From Streptomyces sp. NRRL WC-3626 (lineage in GTDB: Bacteria; Actinomycetota; Actinomycetes; Streptomycetales; Streptomycetaceae): 64,000 nt of DNA. Location: positions 133,519 to 197,518 of the forward strand of contig NZ_JOCA01000011.1 in assembly GCF_000718785.1 (NCBI RefSeq), in the 5' to 3' direction. The notes below the pieces were generated by a model. It searched no databases. It was given only the letters and a program-made list of their open reading frames with translations, and had not been told where the DNA came from. Both the position numbers and the translations under genes were made by a program. Numbering within the stretch: the first letter of the stretch is position 1; every line of letters begins with the position of its first letter. Positions 44,119 through 53,124 of the stretch are shown piece after piece.

Positions 44119-45351
44119 TCAGACGGTCCCGTCCGGGCCCACGGCGACGACCGCGCCGATGACGATGACGGCGGGGGGCTTGACCTCCTGGGCGGCGACC
44201 GTGTCGGCGACGGTGGCGAGGGTGGCGTCGACCCGGCGCTGGGCGGCGGTGGTGCCCTCCTGGACGAGGGCGACGGGGGTGTCCGGGGACTTGCCGTGGG
44301 CGACCAGGGTCTCGGCGATCCTGCCGATCTTGTCGACGCCCATGAGGACGACGAGGGTGCCGGTCAGTTTGGCCAGGGACGCCCAGTCGACGAGGGAGCG
44401 CTCGTCGTCGGGGGCGACATGGCCGCTGACCACGGTGAACTCGTGTGCGACACCGCGGTGGGTGACGGGGATGCCGGCCGCGCCCGGGACCGAGATGGAG
44501 CTGGAGATGCCGGGGACGACGGTGCAGGGGATGCCGGCTTCGGCGAGCGCCTGGAGTTCCTCCATGCCGCGGCCGAAGACGTACGGGTCGCCGCCCTTGA
44601 GGCGGACCACGGACTTGCCCTGTCTGGCGTGCTCGATCAGCGCGTTGTTGATGGCCTCCTGGGCCATGAAGCGGCCGTACGGGATCTTCGCCGCGTCGAT
44701 CACCTGGACGTGCGGCGGGAGTTCGGCGAGCAGGTCGCGGGGGCCGAGGCGGTCGGCGATGACGACGTCGGCCTCGGCGAGGAGGCGGCGGCCGCGCACG
44801 GTGATCAGGTCCGGGTCGCCGGGGCCTCCGCCGACGAGGGCGACGCCGGTGGTGCGGGTGCGGTGGTGGGGGGCGACGAGGGTGCCGTCACGCAGGCCTT
44901 CGACGACGGCGTCGCGGATGGCGGCGGTGTGGCGGGGGTCGCGGCCGCGGGCCTTCGTGGTGAGGACGGCCACCGTGACGCCTTCGCTGGAGCCCGTGGC
45001 CGGGGTCCATGCCGTCGCCGCGTCGGCGTCGTCCGAGCGGACGCACCACACACGGTTCGCTTCCGCCTCGGCGGAGGCACGGGTGTTCGCCTCGGCGTCG
45101 CTGGTGGCGATCAGGGCGTACCAGGCGGTCGCGAGGTCGCCTTCGGCGTAGCCGCGCCGGTGCCAGGTGATCTCCTTGGCGTCCGCCATGGCCTCCACGG
45201 AGGGGGTGGCCTCGGGGGAGATGACGTGGATGTCGGCGCCGGCGGCGATCAGGGCGGGGAGGCGGCGTTGGGCGACCTGGCCGCCGCCGAGGACGACCAC
45301 GTGGCGGCCGGTGAGGCGGAGGCCTACGGGGTAGGCGGGGTGTTCGGCCAT
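44119..45351 (-). CDS. cobA: Bifunctional precorrin-2 dehydrogenase / uroporphyrinogen-III C-methyltransferase
   Basis: Makes precorrin-2 from uroporphyrinogen III, the entry to cobalamin and siroheme. Of 410 residues, the first 150 are a CysG-B-like NAD-binding dehydrogenase (VVVLGGGQVAQRRLPALIAAGA) and about 160-410 is the SUMT domain with VGGGPGDPDLITVRG, VVRLKGGDPYVFGRG and VPGISSSISVPGAAGIPVTHRG. The dehydrogenase half is shorter than in E. coli CysG, so ferrochelatase activity is uncertain. The ATG at 45351 has AGGAG upstream. Lies in a loose cobalamin cluster. Confidence 0.93.
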   Translation of the reverse strand: MAEHPAYPVGLRLTGRHVVVLGGGQVAQRRLPALIAAGADIHVISPEATPSVEAMADAKEITWHRRGYAEGDLATAWYALIATSDAEANTRASAEAEANRVWCVRSDDADAATAWTPATGSSEGVTVAVLTTKARGRDPRHTAAIRDAVVEGLRDGTLVAPHHRTRTTGVALVGGGPGDPDLITVRGRRLLAEADVVIADRLGPRDLLAELPPHVQVIDAAKIPYGRFMAQEAINNALIEHARQGKSVVRLKGGDPYVFGRGMEELQALAEAGIPCTVVPGISSSISVPGAAGIPVTHRGVAHEFTVVSGHVAPDDERSLVDWASLAKLTGTLVVLMGVDKIGRIAETLVAHGKSPDTPVALVQEGTTAAQRRVDATLATVADTVAAQEVKPPAVIVIGAVVAVGPDGTV

Positions 45352-45468
45352 GAGCGGCGGCTCCTCCTGCGGCGTTTGTGGCCCTGACGTGCGAAGTTTA
45401 CGGGTGACCGGGGTTGGGGCGGGGCCGGTGTCCGGTGGGTGGGCGTGGGGGCGCCGGGTGCCGGCTGT

Positions 45469-45522
45469 GGGTGGTTGTGCCCCCCCGTTCCGCCCTGGCG
45501 GAACGGGTGCCCACAACCACCC
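45469..45522. repeat. Large cruciform-type inverted repeat between cobA and cobT
   Basis: Outer arms GGGTGGTTGTG (45469-45479) and CACAACCACCC (45512-45522) enclose an 11-bp inner stem CCCGTTCCGCC/GGCGGAACGGG (45484-45494 with 45497-45507). The inner hairpin resembles the one in the repeats at 20050 and 40874, with compensated base changes. It lies 24 nt past the cobT stop, so it may serve as the cobT terminator. Confidence 0.75.
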
Positions 45523-45546
45523 GGCCGTTGAGAGGGAACCCCTCGT

Positions 45547-48500
45547 CTACTTCTCCGTGACCCCTGCCGAGTCGAAGGTCGCCACCTCGTGCATGGCCCG
45601 CGCCGTGCTCTGGACCAGGGGGAGGGCCAGCAGGGCGCCGGTGCCTTCGCCGAGGCGGAGGTCGAGGTCGACCAGGGGGCGCAGGCCGAGTTTGTTGAGG
45701 GCGGCGACGTGGCCGGGCTCGGCGCTGCGGTGGCCCGCGATGCAGGCGGCCAGGACCTCGGGGGCGATGGCCCGGGCCACCAGGGCGGCGGCGCCGGCGC
45801 TGACGCCGTCCAGGATCACCGGCGTACGCAGCGACGCGCCGCCGAGGAGCAGGCCGACGATGGCGGCGTGTTCGAAGCCGCCGACGGCGGCGAGGACGCC
45901 GATGGGGTCGGCCGGGTCCGGCTGGTGGAGATCCAGGGCGCGGCGCACGACCTCGGTCTTGCGGGCGAGGGTCTCGTCGTTGATGCCGGTGCCGCGGCCG
46001 GTGACCTCGGCCGGGTCGGCGCCGGTGAAGACGGAGATGAGGGCGGCGGACGCGGTGGTGTTCGCGATGCCCATCTCGCCGGTGAGGAGGGCCTTGTTGC
46101 CGGCCGCGACCAGGTCACGGGCGGTTTCGATGCCGACCTCGATGGCCTTCTTGGCCTCCTCGCGGGTCATCGCGGGTCCGGTCGTCATGTCGGACGTGCC
46201 GGCGCGGATCTTGCGCGGGAGCAGGCCCGGGGTGGCCGGGAGGTCGGAGGAGACGCCCACGTCGACGACGCAGACCTCCGCGCCGACCTGGGCGGCGAAG
46301 GCGTTGCAGACCGCTCCCCCGCCGAGGAAGTTGGCCACCATCTGCGCGGTGACCTCCTGCGGCCAGGGGGTGACGCCCTGGGCGTGCACGCCGTGGTCGC
46401 CGGCGAAGATCGCGACGGCCGCGGGTTCGGGGATGGGCGGCGGGCACTGGCGGGACAGACCGGAGAGCTGGGCGGAGATGATCTCCAGCATGCCGAGCGC
46501 CCCGGCCGGCTTGGTCATGCGCTTCTGCCGCTCCCACGCCTCGCCGAGCGCCTTGGCGTCCAGCGGGCGGATCTGTGCGACGGTCTCGGCGAGCAGGTCG
46601 TGGGGGTCCTCTCCGGGCAGGGCACGACGGCCGTACGTCTCCTCGTGCACGACCCAGGAGAGCGGGCGGCGCTTGGACCAGCCGGCCTGCATCAGCTCGG
46701 GCTCGTCCGGGAACTCGTCGACGTAGCCGACGCACAGGTAGGCGACGACCTCGAGGTGTTCGGGCAGCCCCAGCGCGCGGACCATCTCGCGCTCGTCGAA
46801 GAAGCTGACCCAGCCGACGCCGAGGCCCTCGGCGCGGGCGGCGAGCCAGAGGTTCTCGACGGCGAGCGCGGAGGAGTAGGGCGCCATCTGGGGCTGGGTG
46901 TGCCGGCCCAGGGTGTGCCGGCCGCCCCGGGTCGGGTCGGCGGTGACGACGATGTTGACCGGGGTGTCGAGGATGGCCTCGATCTTCAGTTCCTTGAACT
47001 GCTTCGCCCGGCCCTTGGGGAGGGACTTGGCGTAGGCGTCGCGCTGGCGCATGGCCAGTTCGTGCATGCTGCGCCGGGTGTCGGCGGAGCGGATGACGAC
47101 GAAGTCCCAGGGCTGCGAGTGGCCGACGGAGGGCGCGGTGTGGGCGGCCTCCAGGACGCGGAGCAGCACCTCGTGCGGGATGGGGTCGCCGCGGAAGCCG
47201 TTGCGGATGTCCCGGCGTTCGCGCATGACCTTGAGTACGGCCTCGCGCTCGGCGTCGTCGTAGCCGGGCGCGGCCGGGCCGGCGGGCTGCGCGGGCGCCG
47301 CGTCCACGCCGGCGCCCCGGGTGTCCAGGTCGTCGGGGTCCTGGGCGAGTTCGGGGTCCGGTGCGGCCGGTACGGCGGCGGTCTCGCGGGGCTCCTCGGC
47401 GGGGACGGTGACGCCCTGGGGCGGGGTCGGCGCGAGGTGCGGGGTGGTGGGCACGGTGCCGTCCACGGGGACGAACTCCCCCTCGGGCCGCCCCGGTTCG
47501 GACTCCGCGGCGACGGTGCCGGGGAGGGTGGCGACGGGGGTCTGCTGGGGGCCCTGGACCGGGGCCGCGTCGCCCGTGACGCCGGAGTCGGCTTCGACGA
47601 CGGGACCCTCGGGCACGTCCGCCTCGACCGTCTCGGGCGGTACGGCGGTGGCGGCGCCCGGCACGGGGATCTCGGGGGCCGGAACGGGAACCTCGACGCC
47701 CTGCACGAGGACCTCGGGGGACGGCGCGGGGACCTCGGAGGCCGGCGCGGGGACCTCGACGCCCGGAACGGGGGCTTCGGGGGCAGGCTCGGGGTTCTGG
47801 ACGATCTCCGGAGCGACCGGCTCCGCGACAACCTGAACCATCTCGGGTTCCGGGGCCTGCACCGGGACGACGGGAACCTCGGGCGCCTCGGGCACGTCGG
47901 CGACCTGGGGCACGTCGGCTGCCGGCTCCCGCACCGGCTGCACCGGCTCCGGTTCGGCCGCCTGGACGGCCTGCGGCACCTGGGTCTCCTGGACCTGGGC
48001 CACGGCGACGACCGCCACGTCCGGTACGGGAGCGTCCTGCGGCACCTCGGCCACCGGGGGCTGCGCCGGCGCCGGTACGGCGGTTTCCGTGCTCACCGGC
48101 TCGGTGACCTCGGCGTGGCCGGGAACGGCGACCGGGACCGGGTCGGCCTGCGGCGTCGCCGGAACCTCGGCGGGCTCCGGGGCGACGGCCTCGGCGACCG
48201 GTGCGGGTCCCGGCTCGGGCACGGGCGTCAGCACCGCCTCGGCGGCCTGAGCGGGCTCGGCGACGGGGGTGCCCGGCAGGTTCTGCTCCGTGACCGGCAC
48301 CGCGGCCGGCTCCGGAACCGGAACGACCGCCTGTTCCCCGCCCTCGGCGTCCTGCTCGGCAACGGGAACCGCGACGGCGACCGCACCCGCGACCGCCATC
48401 CCCTCCGCGCTCTGCGCCGCCCCCGCCTCCGTGGCGACACGCGCCACGACCGCCTGGGCCGCGTCCACCGCGTCCGGAGCCGGAACGGGAACCGGCGCCG

Positions 48501-49026
48501 CGACCGGAGCCGGGACAACCGTTTCCCCGGTCTGCGCCCCCCAGGGCGCGGCGACCTGCGGCGCGGCCTCCCGCGCGCGCGGGACGTCGAGGTACTCGGG
48601 GCCGATGCTCGGCGGACCCGCCTGGCGGGCCGGCAGGTCGGCCGGGCCGCGGTCGGCGAGGGAGCGGACCGGGCCCGCGTTGAGGTCGGGAATGGGCGGC
48701 CCGAGGTGCAGTGGGCGGCGCGGCGCGGCCGGCGCCGGCTGCGGGGGCTCGGGGAGCCGGACCCCGCTGAGGTCGACGGAACCGCTGTCGCGGCCGGCCG
48801 TCTCGTGCGGGCCCGGCTCGTGCACGGTCTCGACGACCGGCTCGGGCGCGGGCGGGGCGACTTCGTTGCCCCAGGCGCCCTGGGCACCGGGGAGCAGCAG
48901 GTCTTCTTCCTCGGCGGGACTGTCGGAGAGGTAGGTGTACGCCTCGGGCGCGGGTACGCCCGGCTGCTCCACCATGCCTGCGTTCTCCGGCAGTCCCTCG
49001 CCCGGGACCTGGCCGGTGTCGGTCAT
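45547..49026 (-). CDS. cobT: BluB-CobT fusion with long N-terminal low-complexity extension
   Basis: A 1159-residue protein in three parts. Residues 1-587 are low complexity, dominated by Pro, Val, Ala and Glu (PVAEP, EVPVP, APAPE types), with no hydrophobic helix. Residues 588 to about 800 are a BluB-like flavin nitroreductase fold (RDIRNGFRGDPIPHEVLLRVLEAAHTAPSVGHSQPWDF; WVSFFDEREMVRALGLP) that would make 5,6-dimethylbenzimidazole from FMN. Residues from about 810 are CobT (TKPAGALGMLE, FAGDHGVHAQGVTPWPQEVT, GEMGIANTTASAAL), which activates it to the ribazole phosphate. The ATG at 49026 follows GAGGGG. The two enzymes act in sequence. Confidence 0.9.
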   Translation of the reverse strand: MTDTGQVPGEGLPENAGMVEQPGVPAPEAYTYLSDSPAEEEDLLLPGAQGAWGNEVAPPAPEPVVETVHEPGPHETAGRDSGSVDLSGVRLPEPPQPAPAAPRRPLHLGPPIPDLNAGPVRSLADRGPADLPARQAGPPSIGPEYLDVPRAREAAPQVAAPWGAQTGETVVPAPVAAPVPVPAPDAVDAAQAVVARVATEAGAAQSAEGMAVAGAVAVAVPVAEQDAEGGEQAVVPVPEPAAVPVTEQNLPGTPVAEPAQAAEAVLTPVPEPGPAPVAEAVAPEPAEVPATPQADPVPVAVPGHAEVTEPVSTETAVPAPAQPPVAEVPQDAPVPDVAVVAVAQVQETQVPQAVQAAEPEPVQPVREPAADVPQVADVPEAPEVPVVPVQAPEPEMVQVVAEPVAPEIVQNPEPAPEAPVPGVEVPAPASEVPAPSPEVLVQGVEVPVPAPEIPVPGAATAVPPETVEADVPEGPVVEADSGVTGDAAPVQGPQQTPVATLPGTVAAESEPGRPEGEFVPVDGTVPTTPHLAPTPPQGVTVPAEEPRETAAVPAAPDPELAQDPDDLDTRGAGVDAAPAQPAGPAAPGYDDAEREAVLKVMRERRDIRNGFRGDPIPHEVLLRVLEAAHTAPSVGHSQPWDFVVIRSADTRRSMHELAMRQRDAYAKSLPKGRAKQFKELKIEAILDTPVNIVVTADPTRGGRHTLGRHTQPQMAPYSSALAVENLWLAARAEGLGVGWVSFFDEREMVRALGLPEHLEVVAYLCVGYVDEFPDEPELMQAGWSKRRPLSWVVHEETYGRRALPGEDPHDLLAETVAQIRPLDAKALGEAWERQKRMTKPAGALGMLEIISAQLSGLSRQCPPPIPEPAAVAIFAGDHGVHAQGVTPWPQEVTAQMVANFLGGGAVCNAFAAQVGAEVCVVDVGVSSDLPATPGLLPRKIRAGTSDMTTGPAMTREEAKKAIEVGIETARDLVAAGNKALLTGEMGIANTTASAALISVFTGADPAEVTGRGTGINDETLARKTEVVRRALDLHQPDPADPIGVLAAVGGFEHAAIVGLLLGGASLRTPVILDGVSAGAAALVARAIAPEVLAACIAGHRSAEPGHVAALNKLGLRPLVDLDLRLGEGTGALLALPLVQSTARAMHEVATFDSAGVTEK

Positions 49027-49395
49027 GCGTACCCCTCGCCCATCGGTTGGTGCTCCTACGACCAGCTCACCCGGAACGGCGCGCCGACCGCCCCACACTG
49101 AAGAACGAGCGTGCGTCCCCAGCGGCACGAACAGCCCGTCCGAAAAAGGCGACAAAGCCATTCACTGGCATTGTCGCGGCCGTACCGCCGTCGCGTCAGC
49201 TTGATCGGCGACGGTTCCGCTGTGGACTGCGCCACGTTGCGCGTCCTCCGGTTCATGCCGTACCACGACCCACCCCAAAACGGGCGCGCTTTCCGGACAT
49301 TGGCCGACGAAGTGCCGGGCGTCCGGGTGCGGTACAACGATCGGCCAGCCTACCTCGCGTGGTCGGACAATCCGATCACGGGGACGGCAATCGGA
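49027..49395. other. Gene-free leader region between cobL and cobT
   Basis: 369 bp on the minus strand, with one terminator-like hairpin (listed separately). Open frames here have no protein-like composition. I looked for a cobalamin riboswitch and its B12 box and did not find one. Confidence 0.5.
49149..49177 (-). terminator. Intrinsic terminator or attenuator 122 nt upstream of cobT
   Basis: On the minus strand GCGACAA-T-GCCA, loop GTGAA, then TGGC-T-TTGTCGC is followed by CTTTTTC. The U-tract makes it a real intrinsic terminator by form. It lies about 220 nt after cobL and 122 nt before cobT, so it either ends the cobL transcript or attenuates cobT. Confidence 0.75.
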
Positions 49396-50607
49396 TCAGT
49401 TGCCACGGGCGGGCAGCACCCCGCTGAGCAGGAACGCGACGCTCCGCTCCTTCTCCGTCCAGGCCCTCGTGTCGAGTTCGACGGACTGCAGCAGGGCGCA
49501 CTCGACCTGGTAGCCGTGTTCGGCGAGGTTCCTGCCGATGAGTTCGGCCCCGTCGCGGGTGGCGGCGTGGGTGACGATGCGCTGCGGGCGGCGGTCGGCG
49601 ACCGCGGAGACGACGGCCGCTCCCCCGCCGCCGACCCGGACGACATCCGGCTCGGGGAGGTTCTCCAGGATGTGCGGGGCGGTGCCGTGGACGGTCTGCA
49701 GCTGGAGCCCGTACCGGCGGGCGGTGGCGTCGGTGCGGGCGCAGGCGCCCGGGTCGCGGTCGACGGCGATGACGGCGGCGCCCGCGCGGGCGGCCTCGGT
49801 GGCGAAGGCACCGCTGCCGCAGCCGATGTCCCAGACCAGGTCGCCGACGCGTGGTCCCAGCCGGGCGAGTTGGGAGATGCGCAACGGCTCCCGCTCGCCC
49901 TCGCCGAGGTCGCCGCCGTACTCCCCGGCGGGCAGCGACCAGCCGCGGGGTCCGGTGGAGGGGTCGCGTCCGGCGAGCCAGCCGCCGGAGTCGGCGGCGC
50001 CGGCCCGGCCGCCGACGACGATGACGATGTTGGGGTCGCGCCAGGTGTGGTCGGCGGCCTTGTCGGAGGTGACGACGGTGACCCGTTCGCGGGTGGTGCC
50101 GAGTTCCTCGCAGATGACGAAGGTGCGGTGGACGCCGTCCATGAGCAGGCCGAGTTCGGCGGGTCCGGCGCCGGGCGAGGTGAGGACCGCCACCTTGGTG
50201 TGGGCCCGGCAGACGTTCACCGCGCGTCGCAGGGTGCGCGGGTGTGCGACGACGACCTGGGCGTCGTCCCAGGGCATGCCCGCGCGGGCGAAGGCGGCGG
50301 CGACGGAGGAGACGCCGGGGACGACCTCGACCTCGAGGCCGAACTCGGGTGCGCGCAGGGTCCGTACGACGCCGAAGAAGCCGGGGTCGCCGTCGGCGAG
50401 GACGACGGCGGTGCCGCGGTGGGCGGCGATGCGGCGGGCGGCGAGGGCGACGGAGCCGAGCCGGATGCGTTCGGCGCCGGCGGGCACCTCGGGGAGTGCC
50501 AGATGGTGGGCGGCGCCGGCCACCAGGGTGGCGGCGCCCAGCGCGGCGCGGGCCGCGTCGGAAGGCGGCGAACCGTCCCAGCCGATCACCGTGACCCGGT
50601 CGGCCAT
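49396..50607 (-). CDS. cobL: Precorrin-6Y C5,15-methyltransferase (CbiE-CbiT fusion)
   Basis: Methylates C5 and C15 of the corrin ring and decarboxylates the acetate side chain at C12. Of 403 residues, about 1-200 are the CbiE-type tetrapyrrole methylase (VTVIGWDGSPPSDAA, VLADGDPGFFGVVR, VVPGVSSVAAAFARAGMPW) and about 225-403 are the CbiT-type Rossmann methyltransferase (VGDLVWDIGCGSGAFATEAARAGA). Both halves look intact, making it the aerobic-type CobL fusion. It lies upstream of the BluB-CobT gene on the same strand with a terminator between. Confidence 0.94.
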   Translation of the reverse strand: MADRVTVIGWDGSPPSDAARAALGAATLVAGAAHHLALPEVPAGAERIRLGSVALAARRIAAHRGTAVVLADGDPGFFGVVRTLRAPEFGLEVEVVPGVSSVAAAFARAGMPWDDAQVVVAHPRTLRRAVNVCRAHTKVAVLTSPGAGPAELGLLMDGVHRTFVICEELGTTRERVTVVTSDKAADHTWRDPNIVIVVGGRAGAADSGGWLAGRDPSTGPRGWSLPAGEYGGDLGEGEREPLRISQLARLGPRVGDLVWDIGCGSGAFATEAARAGAAVIAVDRDPGACARTDATARRYGLQLQTVHGTAPHILENLPEPDVVRVGGGGAAVVSAVADRRPQRIVTHAATRDGAELIGRNLAEHGYQVECALLQSVELDTRAWTEKERSVAFLLSGVLPARGN

Positions 50608-50723
50608 CGTCGTCAGTCTCCTGGGGTCTGCGCAGGTCGTCGTCGGCTGTCCCGCCGTGGTGCGGGCTTTGTGAGACTACCTGGTGCGGCCACGGACCGT
50701 GCCTCCGGTGTTCGGTCCGGAGG

Positions 50724-51362
50724 TCAGTTCCAGTCCGGGTACTGGGTGAAGCCGCCGGTGTCGGCGAGGTGTCCGTCGGCGCCCTCGATGTCCTCGGGCA
50801 GCAGGCTCCACACGATGAAGTCGGTGCGTACGTCGCTCCAGCCGCCGTCGTCGGTGCGGACGTGGGCTATGCAGGCATTGCGCAGCACGCCTTCGCTGAT
50901 ACAGCCGATCTTCTGGGCGACCTGCTGGGAGGCGGTGTTGTCGGCGGCGGTGCGCAGTTCGACGCGTTCGAACTTCTGGTCGCCGAAGAGCCACTGGGCG
51001 GTGGCGAGCGCGGCCTCGGAGGCGTAGCCCTCGCCGCGTGCCCAGGGGGCGACGATGTACGACAGTTCGGTGGACCGTACGTGCCAGTCGGTGTTGGTGA
51101 GCTGGATGAGGCCGACCAGGCGCTGGGTGAGGAACTCGGTGACGGCGAGGTCGAGTCCACGGCCGGCGGTGCGTTCGGCGGGGGCGTACTCGGTGATCCA
51201 GGTGCGGGCGGACTGTTCGGTGAAGGGCCGGGGGACGTCCGTCCAGGCGGCGATCTGCTCGTCGTTCATCATCTCGGCGAGGGCGGGAACGTCGTCCGTG
51301 TCGAGGGGACGCAGCACCAACCGCTCCGTGCTGATGGAGATGCTGGGGAAGGTGCTCGTCAT
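50724..51362 (-). CDS. GNAT-family N-acetyltransferase (RimJ/RimL type)
   Basis: A 212-residue acetyltransferase beginning STERLVLRPLDTDDVPAL, as in RimJ/RimL-like enzymes, with the acetyl-CoA loop region ARGEGYASEAALATAQWLFGD and the later RVELRTAADNTASQQVAQKIGCISEGVLRN segment, all typical of N-terminal protein or amino acid acetylators. The substrate is unknown. It lies behind the metNIQ operon but is separated from it by a strong hairpin. Confidence 0.88.
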   Translation of the reverse strand: MTSTFPSISISTERLVLRPLDTDDVPALAEMMNDEQIAAWTDVPRPFTEQSARTWITEYAPAERTAGRGLDLAVTEFLTQRLVGLIQLTNTDWHVRSTELSYIVAPWARGEGYASEAALATAQWLFGDQKFERVELRTAADNTASQQVAQKIGCISEGVLRNACIAHVRTDDGGWSDVRTDFIVWSLLPEDIEGADGHLADTGGFTQYPDWN

Positions 51363-51439
51363 GCGCCGCTCCGTTACCTGAGAGACCGTCGGGTACTGCT
51401 GAACTGCCCAGCATGCAGCATGAAAGCACCGAACCGCAC

Positions 51440-51476
51440 CACGGGGTCCACTCCTTGTGTCGGAGCGGACCCCGTG
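51440..51476 (-). terminator. Hairpin at the end of the metNIQ operon
   Basis: CACGGGGTCC paired with GGACCCCGTG closes an inner CTCC/GGAG stem. It begins 20 nt past the metQ stop and would separate metNIQ from the downstream acetyltransferase. Confidence 0.7.
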
Positions 51477-51495
51477 CGTGGCCGGCGGGCCGGAA

Positions 51496-52323
51496 TCAGA
51501 AGGAGGCGAGGACGGAACCGGCGTACTTGTCCTCGATGAACTTCTTGACCTCGGGCGAGGTGAGGAGCTTCGCGAGCTTCTTCACGCGCGGGTCGTTCTC
51601 CTGGCCCTCCTTGACGGCGAGGAGGTTGTTGTTCGGGTTGCCCTTGGCGGCCTCGAGGACGAGGGCGTCGGTGGCGGGCTTGAGGTCGGCCTCGATGGCG
51701 TAGTTGCCGTTGACCACCGCGGCGTCGACGTCGTCCAGGGAGCGCGGGGTCTGGGCCGCCTCCAGCTCCTTGAACTTCAGGCCCTTCGGGTTGTCGGTGA
51801 TGTCGGCGGGGGTCGCCGCGGTGCCGACGCCGTCCTTGAGGGTGAGCAGGCCGCCCGTGGCGAGCAGCTGCAGGGCGCGGCCCTCGTTGACGGTGTCGTT
51901 CGGGATGGCGATCGTCGCGCCGCTCTTCAGCTCGCCGGTCTTCTTCACCTTGTGCGAGTAGAGGCCGAGCGGCTCCAGGTGCACGTCGACGACGGACACG
52001 ACGTGAGTGCCGTTCTTCTTGTTGAAGTCGTCGAGGTACGGCTGGGTCTGGAAGAAGTTGGCGCCGACCGAGCCGTCCTCGGTGGCGGTGTTCGGGGTGA
52101 CGTAGTCCGTGAACTCCTTGACCTCGAGGTCGAGGCCGGCCTTCTCGGCGAGGTTGTCCTTCACGAAGGTGAGGATCTCGGCGTGCGGCACGGGGCTCGC
52201 GGCGACGATCAGCGGGCCGGAGGTGTCGGAGGCGGCGTCCTTGTCCGAGCCGCAGGCGGAGAGTCCGAGGGTGAGGGCTCCGGCGGCGAGGACGGCGGTG
52301 GTGATCTTGGCGGTGTTACGCAC
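51496..52323 (-). CDS. metQ: Methionine ABC transporter substrate-binding lipoprotein MetQ
   Basis: A 275-residue NlpA-family lipoprotein. The signal peptide ends in the lipobox LSAC with Cys at residue 24. The mature protein shows the NlpA features ASPVPHAEILTFVKDNLAEKAGLDLEVKEFTDYVTPN, VGANFFQTQPYLDDFN and NDTVNEGRALQLL. It delivers methionine (or related sulfur or amino-acid ligands) to MetI. Last gene of the operon, 63 bp after metI. Confidence 0.94.
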   Translation of the reverse strand: MRNTAKITTAVLAAGALTLGLSACGSDKDAASDTSGPLIVAASPVPHAEILTFVKDNLAEKAGLDLEVKEFTDYVTPNTATEDGSVGANFFQTQPYLDDFNKKNGTHVVSVVDVHLEPLGLYSHKVKKTGELKSGATIAIPNDTVNEGRALQLLATGGLLTLKDGVGTAATPADITDNPKGLKFKELEAAQTPRSLDDVDAAVVNGNYAIEADLKPATDALVLEAAKGNPNNNLLAVKEGQENDPRVKKLAKLLTSPEVKKFIEDKYAGSVLASF

Positions 52324-52386
52324 GAAAAGTGCCTTTCCTTGGGTGGTGCGGCCCCGTATGAGGAGGACGGGGAGTTCTTGGTGGGG

Positions 52387-53124
52387 TTATGCGACCTTGC
52401 CGACGTCGGCCGTCGCGGGCTCCTCGGCCTTGAGCAGCCGGAGCCTGGGCGAGGGGCCGGAGCGGCCGCCGCGGCGGTGCTGGGCGCGGGCCGCGTGGTC
52501 GCCGGCGAACTGGATGAGGGAGATGGCCACGGCGAGGATCGCGACGGTGATCCACATCAGTCCGGTCTCGAAGCGCTGGTAGCCGTAGCGGACGGCGAGG
52601 TCGCCGAGTCCGCCGCCGCCGACGGTGCCGGCCATGGCCGAGTAGCCGATGAGGGCGATGACCGTGGTGGTGGTGCTGGCGATCAGCGAGGGCAGCGCCT
52701 CGGGGACGAGGACCTTGCGGACGATCGTCCAGGTGTTGCCGCCCATGGCCTGTACGGCTTCGACGAGCCCGTGGTCGACCTCGCGCACGGCGGTCTCGAC
52801 GAGGCGGGCGAAGAAGGGGATGCCGCCGATGGCGAGCGGCACGATCGCCGCCTCGCTGCCGATGGTGGTGCCGGTGACCCAGCGGGTGAAGTTCATCAGG
52901 GCGACCATGAGGATGATGAACGGCAGCGAGCGGCCGATGTTCACGATCTGCCCGATGACCTTGTTCACCAGGGTGTTCTGCAGCAGTCCGCCCTTGTCGG
53001 TGAGGACGAGCAGGATGCCGAGCGGGAGGCCGCCGACGACGGCGATCAGGGTGGACCAGCCGACCATGATCAGCGTCTCGGTACAGGCCTGTTCGAGCAG
53101 CGGCTGCATCTCGGACCAGGTCAC
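52387..53124 (-). CDS. metI: Methionine ABC transporter permease MetI
   Basis: A 245-residue permease with five or six helices and a MetI-type EAA loop (VEAVQAMGGNTWTIVRKVLVPEALPSLIA). GRSLPFIILMVALMNFTRWVTGTTIG is the characteristic MetI segment. The C-terminus has a basic tail of about 30 residues. The GTG at 53124 overlaps the metN stop (GTGA). Confidence 0.94.
   Translation of the reverse strand: MTWSEMQPLLEQACTETLIMVGWSTLIAVVGGLPLGILLVLTDKGGLLQNTLVNKVIGQIVNIGRSLPFIILMVALMNFTRWVTGTTIGSEAAIVPLAIGGIPFFARLVETAVREVDHGLVEAVQAMGGNTWTIVRKVLVPEALPSLIASTTTTVIALIGYSAMAGTVGGGGLGDLAVRYGYQRFETGLMWITVAILAVAISLIQFAGDHAARAQHRRGGRSGPSPRLRLLKAEEPATADVGKVA

Noticed and set aside
49027..49395. Cobalamin riboswitch upstream of cobT
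   Set aside because: No B12 box or the conserved core words were found on the minus strand; only a terminator-like hairpin is present.
44119..50607. Secondary-metabolite cluster around the methyltransferase-like genes
   Set aside because: The genes are cobalamin biosynthesis enzymes; no PKS, NRPS, terpene or RiPP core gene is present.
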